A program made the position numbers and the translations under genes. Under the pieces are notes generated by a model. That model was not told the DNA's origin, did no database searches, and saw only the letters and a list, made by a program, of their open reading frames with translations. 64,000 nucleotides of DNA from Pseudomonas uvaldensis (GTDB taxonomy: Bacteria; Pseudomonadota; Gammaproteobacteria; Pseudomonadales; Pseudomonadaceae): positions 372,001 through 436,000 of the forward strand of contig NZ_JAIWKS010000006.1 of assembly GCF_021271205.1 (NCBI RefSeq), written 5' to 3'. Of this stretch, positions 58,763 through 64,000 are shown piece by piece (position 1 is the stretch's first letter; each line of letters opens with the position of its first letter).

Positions 58763-59627
58763 AGTCGTACTCCACGTTGAAAACCTGATGATGCAATTCG
58801 GGGGCATCAAGGCCCTCAGCGACGTCAGTCTGCAAGTCAAACGCAACTCCATCTTCGCCCTGATCGGCCCCAACGGTGCGGGCAAGACCACGGTGTTCAA
58901 CTGCCTGACCGGTTTCTACAAGGCGACAGGCGGCAAGATCGAGCTTAACGTGCGCGGCGAGCGGACCAACGTGATCCAGCTGTTGGGCGAAGCGTTTCGC
59001 CCGACGGACTTCGTGTCGCCGAAATCCTTTGCCAGTCGGCTGTATTACAAAATGTTCGGCGGCACTCACCTGGTGAACCGTGCCGGCCTGGCGCGTACGT
59101 TCCAGAACATTCGTCTGTTCAAGGAAATGTCGGTGGTTGAAAACCTGCTGGTGGCCCAGCACATGTGGGTCAATCGCAGTCTGGTGGCCGGCATCCTCAA
59201 CACCAAGGGCTACCGCAAGGCTGAAAGCGATGCCCTGGACCACGCCTTCTACTGGCTGGAAGTGGTGGATCTGGTGGATTGCGCGAACCGTTTGGCCGGG
59301 GAGCTTTCCTACGGCCAGCAGCGGCGCCTGGAAATCGCCCGGGCGATGTGCACCCGTCCGCAGATCATCTGCCTCGACGAACCGGCCGCCGGCCTCAACC
59401 CTCAGGAAACCGAAGCGCTGAGCGCGATGATCCGGCTGCTGCGCGACGAGCACGATCTGACCGTGGTGCTGATCGAACATGACATGGGCATGGTAATGAG
59501 CATTTCCGACCACATCGTGGTGCTGGACCACGGCAACGTAATCGCCGAAGGCGGTCCCGAGGCAATTCGCAACGATCCGAAGGTGATTGCGGCCTACCTG
59601 GGTGCCGATGAAGAGGAGCTGGTATGA
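58755..59627 (+). CDS. Branched-chain amino acid ABC ATPase (LivG/BraF type)
   Basis: A 290-residue ATPase with Walker A GPNGAGKTT, signature LSYGQQRRLEIARAM, Walker B ICLDEPAAGLN and H-loop IEHDMGMV. Start ATG at 58755 follows GGAGGG; an ATG six codons earlier lies inside braE-type sequence and lacks a site. A roughly 30-residue insertion after the Walker A region is usual for LivG. Confidence 0.93.
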   Translation: MSEVVLHVENLMMQFGGIKALSDVSLQVKRNSIFALIGPNGAGKTTVFNCLTGFYKATGGKIELNVRGERTNVIQLLGEAFRPTDFVSPKSFASRLYYKMFGGTHLVNRAGLARTFQNIRLFKEMSVVENLLVAQHMWVNRSLVAGILNTKGYRKAESDALDHAFYWLEVVDLVDCANRLAGELSYGQQRRLEIARAMCTRPQIICLDEPAAGLNPQETEALSAMIRLLRDEHDLTVVLIEHDMGMVMSISDHIVVLDHGNVIAEGGPEAIRNDPKVIAAYLGADEEELV

Positions 59628-60340
59628 GTGGGCCAATCCTCGAACTCAAGGAACTGGATGTGTTCTACGGGCCGATCCAGGCCCTGAAGAAAGTCTCGAT
59701 GCACATCGAGGCGGGCGAAACCGTGAGCCTGATCGGCTCCAACGGTGCCGGCAAGTCGACGCTGCTGATGTCGATCTTCGGCCAGCCGCGGGCGGCGGGT
59801 GGGCAGATCATCTACCAGGGTGTGGACATCACCCACAAATCGTCCCACTACATCGCTTCCAACGGCATCGCCCAGTCGCCGGAAGGGCGGCGGGTATTCC
59901 CCGACATGACGGTCGAGGAAAACCTGCTGATGGGCACCATCCCCATCGGTGACAAGTACGCCGGCGAAGACCTGCAACGCATGTTCGAGCTGTTCCCGCG
60001 GCTCAAGGAGCGGCGCAACCAGCGTGCAATGACCATGTCCGGTGGAGAGCAGCAAATGCTCGCCATTGCTCGGGCGTTGATGAGCCGGCCGAAGCTGTTG
60101 CTGCTCGATGAGCCGAGCCTGGGGTTGGCGCCAATCGTGGTCAAGCAGATCTTCGCGACTCTGCGTGAACTGGCGGCCACCGGCATGACCATCTTCCTGG
60201 TGGAACAGAACGCCAACCATGCACTCAGGCTCTCGGATCGGGCCTATGTGATGGTCAACGGCGAAATCCGACTGACCGGGACGGGCAAGGAGCTGCTCGC
60301 CAATGAGGAGGTTCGCAACGCGTACCTGGGCGGTCATTGA
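59624..60340 (+). CDS. Branched-chain amino acid ABC ATPase (LivF/BraG type)
   Basis: The second ATPase, 238 residues, with Walker A GSNGAGKST, signature MSGGEQQMLAIARAL, Walker B LLLDEPSLGLAP and H-loop VEQNANHA. It overlaps the LivG-type gene by four bases and closes the operon, followed by a terminator. Confidence 0.94.
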   Translation: MSGPILELKELDVFYGPIQALKKVSMHIEAGETVSLIGSNGAGKSTLLMSIFGQPRAAGGQIIYQGVDITHKSSHYIASNGIAQSPEGRRVFPDMTVEENLLMGTIPIGDKYAGEDLQRMFELFPRLKERRNQRAMTMSGGEQQMLAIARALMSRPKLLLLDEPSLGLAPIVVKQIFATLRELAATGMTIFLVEQNANHALRLSDRAYVMVNGEIRLTGTGKELLANEEVRNAYLGGH

Positions 60341-60356
60341 GGTCGATGCGGTCATG

Positions 60357-60388
60357 AAAAACCGGCGAGTGATCGCCGGTTTTTTCTT
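60357..60388 (+). terminator. Terminator of the ABC transporter operon
   Basis: AAAACCGGCGA/TCGCCGGTTTT forms an 11-bp stem with a four-base loop and a T-rich tail. Confidence 0.85.
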
Positions 60389-61094
60389 CTTCAGAACACC
60401 ATCGCCCCCACAGAGTTTTTCTTGGTGCCGGGCAATTGTGGACAACAATCCCAACCCCCCTGCGAAACCGCGACATAAAGTCACTGCAAACAGTTGTTTT
60501 GTCACGGTTTTGACTTGTCCCCGTTTGTTGTGGAACCGGCTGTGGGTAACGTGGGAGTAGCTGGCTGGAAGCCTTTGAATCCGTGGCTTACAGCGTGGTG
60601 GTTGTTTTTTGATCAGGTGTTTTCAGCCAAGCTGAAGTGACTGTTGTCAACTTTTTTTCAGGCTCGAGGATCGCTGTCCATTTCTGTGCGCAAGCCTGTG
60701 GATAACTCTGTGATTAAACTCTGGAAAGACCGCTCGGAGGGCCGTAGTTGCTGGCTTGGAGCCATCTCTCTATCAGCCAACGGCTTATAGCAGATAACTG
60801 GAACTGCACAACCTGACTTGTGCGGTCAAGAGAAAATATTTTCCAAATACCTCTCAAAGCCTTATGCACAGCGGCCTGCAGCGTTTTGACTTGCCCCCGA
60901 TTACTGTGGATCTGCCTGTGGATAAGATGCGGGCAAAGTGCTGCGGCCCTTGTGCAGCAAGGCCAAGCGCGATTTGCTCATTTAATGATCAGTTTTCTCC
61001 AGGGATCACATGAACGGTGTTCAGTTGCCGCTTACCAGCGGGCCGGGCATCCTATGGGCCGATTCCATTCAATGGCTCAAGCAAGGAGAACACG
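60389..61094. other. 700-base gene-free stretch with DnaA-box cluster
   Basis: No plausible gene on either strand. Perfect DnaA boxes (TGTGGATAA) are at 60697-60705 and 60917-60925; TTATGCACA at 60862-60870 fits TTATnCACA; one-mismatch copies are TGTGGACAA 60437-60445 and TGTGGGTAA 60541-60549. A module with GTTTTGACTTG(T/C)CCCCG followed by TGTGGA and TGTGG(G/A)TAA occurs twice, at 60507-60549 and 60883-60925. Confidence 0.7.
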
Positions 61095-61862
61095 ATGTCC
61101 AACACCCTGTTTATCACCGGCGCGACGTCCGGATTTGGTGAAGCCTGCGCCCGTCGTTTTGCCGAGGCCGGCTGGAAACTGGTGCTGACAGGCCGTCGTG
61201 AAGAGCGTCTCAAGGCCCTGTGTGCCGAGTTGTCGAAACAGACCGAAGTCCATGGCCTGGTATTGGATGTGCGCGACCGCAAGGCCATGGAGGATGCAAT
61301 CGCCAACCTTCCGCCGTCCTTTACGACGTTGCGGGGCTTGATCAATAATGCCGGGTTGGCCTTGGGCGTGGATCCGGCGCCCAAGTGCGACCTCGATGAT
61401 TGGGACACGATGGTCGACACCAACGTCAAGGGATTGATCTACAGCACGCGCCTGCTGTTGCCGCGCCTGATCGCCCACGGCCGTGGTGCCGGAATCATCA
61501 ACCTGGGTTCCATCGCCGGTAACTATCCGTATCCGGGCAGCCATGTCTATGGCGCGAGCAAGGCGTTCGTCAAACAGTTCTCGCTGAACCTGCGCTGCGA
61601 CCTGCAGGGCACCGGGGTGCGGGTGAGCAATATCGAGCCGGGCCTGTGTGAAAGCGAGTTTTCCCTGGTGCGCTTCGGCGGCGATCAGGAGCGCTACAAC
61701 GCGACTTATGCCGGAGCCGAGCCGATCCAGCCGCAGGACATCGCAGAGACGATTTTCTGGGTCCTCAACACCCCGGCGCATATCAACATCAACAGCCTGG
61801 AGCTGATGCCGGTCAGCCAGACCTGGGCCGGGTTTGCCATTGAGCGGCATAACAAGGCCTGA
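61095..61862 (+). CDS. Short-chain dehydrogenase (YdfG-like)
   Basis: A 255-residue classical SDR with TGATSGFG nucleotide loop, NNAG segment and catalytic Ser139, Tyr152, Lys156 (YGASK). The YdfG group oxidises L-allo-threonine, serine and related 3-hydroxy acids with NADP; that assignment is by resemblance. ATG at 61095 has an AAGGAGAA ribosome binding site; an in-frame ATG 26 codons upstream has none. Confidence 0.88.
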   Translation: MSNTLFITGATSGFGEACARRFAEAGWKLVLTGRREERLKALCAELSKQTEVHGLVLDVRDRKAMEDAIANLPPSFTTLRGLINNAGLALGVDPAPKCDLDDWDTMVDTNVKGLIYSTRLLLPRLIAHGRGAGIINLGSIAGNYPYPGSHVYGASKAFVKQFSLNLRCDLQGTGVRVSNIEPGLCESEFSLVRFGGDQERYNATYAGAEPIQPQDIAETIFWVLNTPAHININSLELMPVSQTWAGFAIERHNKA

Positions 61863-61879
61863 AGAACGCGTGTTGTTCA

Positions 61880-61950
61880 TCGCGGGCAAGCCTTGCTCCC
61901 ACAGGAATCCAGCGCTCAGCATGTGGGAGCAAGGCTTGCAGCGGTAGCGA
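61880..61950. repeat. Inverted REP pair
   Basis: GCAAGCCTTGCTCCCACA near 61886 is mirrored by TGTGGGAGCAAGGCTTGC at 61923-61940, between convergent genes. Confidence 0.75.
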
Positions 61951-61951
61951 T

Positions 61952-63091
61952 CTACCGGTCAGTCAGGTAGTCGGCCAATCCGCGATAACAGGTCATCAAG
62001 TGATAGGGCGTGGTCGATGGCATGTCCTGGCGGCTGACGAGGCCAGCGCCGTCCAGGCATTCATGCCAGCCTCGCGGATGCAGGAAATGTTGCTGCAAGG
62101 CTCGTAGCTGACGCTGTAGCGATGGCTGGCTCTCCGGCCGCAGCGTCAATGCCCGAAGGTATTCGGCCTGGGCCCAGATGCGCTGGGTGGCGTCGCGTGG
62201 GGCAGCTTGCGGGTGGGGGGCGAGCATCGCGCACACCGCACCGGATTGCGGGTCCACGCCTTGTTGCTCGGTTTGTTCGAAGCTGTGTTCCAGCGCTGTG
62301 TGCAATGTGCCGCCGCTCAGCAAGGGCGACGAGGCCAGCAGGTAATACCACTCGAACTGGTGCCCCGGCTCGTACCAGTTATCCACAGCCCCGAGGGGCT
62401 TTTCCATCATGACGCGCTGCTGCGGGTCGGTGAAACGCTTGAACATGCCATCACACAACGCCAGCAATGCCTGCCGGACGCTGGCGTCTTCGCGAATCTC
62501 AAGGACCGCAAGAAATGCTTCGGCCAGGTGCATCAATGGGTTCTGCAAGGGGCCCGAACCGATTGATGACCAGTCGCGGCCAAGACTGGCTTCGTAGAGA
62601 CCGTCCGGGCTGGCAAAGCGCTGCTCGACCACTTGCAGGGCGGCATTGAGCACCGACTCCACCAGGGGGTCGTGAACCTTGGACCAATAATGGGCACAGG
62701 CGAACAGGATAAAGGCGTGGGTATAGAGATCCTTGCCCGAGTCCAGCGGCGCGCCCTGTGGGTCGATGCTGTAGAACCAGCCGCCATGCTCGGCGTCATG
62801 GAAATGCCGTTGCAGCGAGCGGAACAGCGCCGCTGCCCGCTCTTCGGCCCGGGGTACTTCGCCGATCAGGCTGGCGAACACATACAACTGCCGTGCGCAG
62901 GCCATCGCCCGATAACGCTGGGGCGGCAAGGGCGAATGCCCTGCGTCCAGCGATTCATAGGGCAATGCCAGCTCGGCGTTCCAGCCGGGCCCTTGCCACA
63001 TCGGTACGATCACCTCATGAAAGTGCTGGTGCACCGCGGCGAACAGGCGGGTCAATTCGGGTGAGGGCACAGGGCGGGAGGCATCAGGCAT
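61952..63091 (-). CDS. AGE-family epimerase/isomerase
   Basis: A 379-residue protein of the N-acylglucosamine 2-epimerase (alpha6/alpha6 barrel) superfamily. Conserved segments include DLYTHAFILFACAHYW, RANPLMHLAE-like QNPLMHLAEAFLAVLEI and GHQFEWYYLLA; the histidines in the first and last are the usual catalytic bases. Members isomerise mannose/fructose or epimerise N-acyl sugars; the substrate cannot be told. Confidence 0.85.
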   Translation of the reverse strand: MPDASRPVPSPELTRLFAAVHQHFHEVIVPMWQGPGWNAELALPYESLDAGHSPLPPQRYRAMACARQLYVFASLIGEVPRAEERAAALFRSLQRHFHDAEHGGWFYSIDPQGAPLDSGKDLYTHAFILFACAHYWSKVHDPLVESVLNAALQVVEQRFASPDGLYEASLGRDWSSIGSGPLQNPLMHLAEAFLAVLEIREDASVRQALLALCDGMFKRFTDPQQRVMMEKPLGAVDNWYEPGHQFEWYYLLASSPLLSGGTLHTALEHSFEQTEQQGVDPQSGAVCAMLAPHPQAAPRDATQRIWAQAEYLRALTLRPESQPSLQRQLRALQQHFLHPRGWHECLDGAGLVSRQDMPSTTPYHLMTCYRGLADYLTDR

Positions 63092-63178
63092 GGGTCGACA
63101 TCGTCACGACGGAGGGGCGGTTGCGCGACATGGTAGCAGAGTGACCGGCTTCAGAGAGATGGCGCCCTCAAGTCCGTC

Positions 63179-63250
63179 ATCGCGAGCAGGCTCGCTCCCA
63201 CAGGGACGGTATACGCCCATCAAATGTTGGAGCGAGCCTGCTCGCGATGA
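63179..63250. repeat. Inverted REP pair
   Basis: ATCGCGAGCAGGCTCGCTCC at 63179 is mirrored by GGAGCGAGCCTGCTCGCGAT at 63229-63248. Confidence 0.85.
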
Positions 63251-63270
63251 GGCTCGGGCAAACGGTAAAT

Positions 63271-63843
63271 TCAACCCGCCAGCAACCAGAACCCGGTCGC
63301 CGCCGAGGCCGCCCCGGCCAGTCGTACCAGCGGAGCCGCTGCCCGTGGCAACACGCGAACCACGGCGAAACCAGCGCCATGCAGTGCCGCCGTGGCCGCG
63401 ACGAAACCTGCCGCATAAGCCCAGGGGTTCGACATTTCCGGCAGTTCCAGGCCATGGGCCACACCGTGGAACAACGCAAATAGCGCCGTGGCCACGATTG
63501 CCAGGCTCAACGGTGGGCGCACAGCCAAGGCCACTGCCAGGCCCAAGGCCAGCACCGAAGCGGCAATCCCGCTTTCCAGTGCTGGCAGATCCAGGCCTTC
63601 GAAACCCAGCAGGCCGCCGATTAGCAGGGTCCCGACGAACGTACACGGCAGCGCCCAGCGCGCCGCCCCCTTTTGTTGCGCAGCCCACAGGCCGACGGCC
63701 AGCATGGCGAGCAGGTGATCCAGGCCCCCGATGGGGTGACCGAGGCCGGCCATCAGGCCATTGTCGCCATGACCGGGATGGGCGAAGGCCATGGCCGGGG
63801 CCAGCAGCAAGGCGAGGGCGCCGAAGAGGCGTTTGAATGTCAT
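63271..63843 (-). CDS. HupE/UreJ family protein
   Basis: A 190-residue membrane protein with a signal-like N-terminus ending AFAHPGHGD, a motif with His residues that may bind nickel, followed by about six helices including HPIGGLDHLLAMLAVGLWA. HupE/UreJ proteins import nickel for hydrogenase or urease. It lies just after ureG, so it is probably the urease-linked UreJ type. ATG at 63843 has AAGGAAG upstream. Confidence 0.9.
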   Translation of the reverse strand: MTFKRLFGALALLLAPAMAFAHPGHGDNGLMAGLGHPIGGLDHLLAMLAVGLWAAQQKGAARWALPCTFVGTLLIGGLLGFEGLDLPALESGIAASVLALGLAVALAVRPPLSLAIVATALFALFHGVAHGLELPEMSNPWAYAAGFVAATAALHGAGFAVVRVLPRAAAPLVRLAGAASAATGFWLLAG

Positions 63844-63885
63844 GGAAATGCTTCCTTGTCGATCATTGAAAAACGGATATGAAAA

Positions 63886-64000
63886 TCAGGCCGCGGTCAG
63901 CAGGCCCTGACGCTCGATGAAGGCGATGATGTCATCCAGGCCCTGGCCGGTTTTCTGGTTGCTGAATACGAATGGCTTGCCGTTGCGCATCCGCCTGGTG
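63886..64000 (-). CDS. ureG: Urease accessory GTPase UreG, 3' end only
   Basis: The last 37 codons of a gene cut by the window edge. The visible part ends in a run such as KPFVFSNQKTGQGLDDIIAF and IERQGLLTAA, matching the UreG C-terminus. UreG is the GTPase delivering nickel to urease. The stop is 43 bases before the hupE/ureJ start. Confidence 0.88.
   Translation of the reverse strand, partial: TRRMRNGKPFVFSNQKTGQGLDDIIAFIERQGLLTAA

Noticed and set aside
60820..61188. 122-codon open frame before the SDR gene
   Set aside because: It runs into the SDR gene in another frame, lacks a ribosome binding site and has a Cys/Arg-rich product typical of chance frames.
62379..62387. Perfect DnaA box TTATCCACA inside the AGE-family gene
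   Set aside because: It encodes conserved Asn-Trp-adjacent residues and is isolated, so chance or coding constraint explains it. I do not count it with the 60.4-60.9 kb cluster.

Overview
The window is a contiguous, GC-rich chromosomal segment of a Pseudomonas, most probably of the fluorescens group. I base this on gene order (ahpA-like/serB/psd/rhdA/motAB/rsgA/orn/queG/nnrD/tsaE/amiB/mutL/miaA/hfq/hflXKC/hisZ/purA/tRNA-Leu/rnr/rlmB/rpsFR/rplI/dnaB, then ygiQ, azurin, nadE-pncB, amaR-amaBA, a Bra/Liv-type ABC transporter and urease accessory genes), on the proteins themselves, and on the many REP palindromes carrying the GTGGGAGC...GCTCCCAC core. The gene order closely follows what I remember of P. 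aeruginosa PA4961 to PA4909. I see no prophage, insertion sequence, CRISPR array or plasmid gene.

Layout. 0-8.3 kb: membrane sensor-like AhpA, serB, a PilZ-like protein and the minus-strand HDOD-rhdA-psd run. 8.4-12.9 kb: flagellar stator motAB, ribosome GTPase rsgA, oligoribonuclease orn and a TRIC-like membrane protein. 12.9-24.1 kb: queG, divergent from a tight plus-strand run nnrD-tsaE-amiB-mutL-miaA-hfq-hflX-hflK-hflC with several start/stop overlaps. 24.4-29.0 kb: hisZ, purA and a chemoreceptor. 29.2-29.6 kb: two identical tRNA-Leu(CAG) genes, each with its own promoter and terminator. 29.8-37.0 kb: rnr-rlmB, then rpsF-rpsR-DUF2232-rplI and dnaB. 37.2-46.6 kb: ygiQ, then a three-gene cluster of a transglutaminase-amidoligase fusion, a circularly permuted ATP-grasp/alpha-E protein and a second transglutaminase. 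46.7-50.7 kb: Nudix, LOG, a 29-residue mini-gene, azurin and pncB-nadE. 50.8-60.3 kb: amaR, amaB, amaA (lysine/pipecolate catabolism) and a five-gene amino-acid ABC transporter. 60.3-64 kb: a 750-bp non-coding stretch, an SDR dehydrogenase, an AGE-family epimerase, hupE/ureJ and the 3' end of ureG.

The most interesting structure is in non-coding DNA. (1) Upstream of the ABC transporter lies a near-perfect sigma-54 promoter. It is preceded by five GGTTGC(A/G) direct repeats spaced 22-24 bp apart and, further upstream, a perfect GCAC-N7-GTGC site of the NtrC type. (2) The amidoligase/transglutaminase cluster also has a sigma-54-like promoter just before its first gene. (3) The gene-free stretch at 60.4-60.95 kb carries a cluster of DnaA-box-like 9-mers, two of them perfect TTATCCACA, arranged partly as a duplicated module; it could be a DnaA-titrating or reactivating locus. 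(4) A 29-codon gene with a strong ribosome binding site sits divergent from azurin.

Taken together, the segment is mostly conserved housekeeping (tRNA modification, repair, translation, NAD and purine synthesis). Its accessory 3' third leans towards nitrogen and amino-acid use: lysine degradation, amino-acid uptake, urease maturation and sigma-54 promoters.
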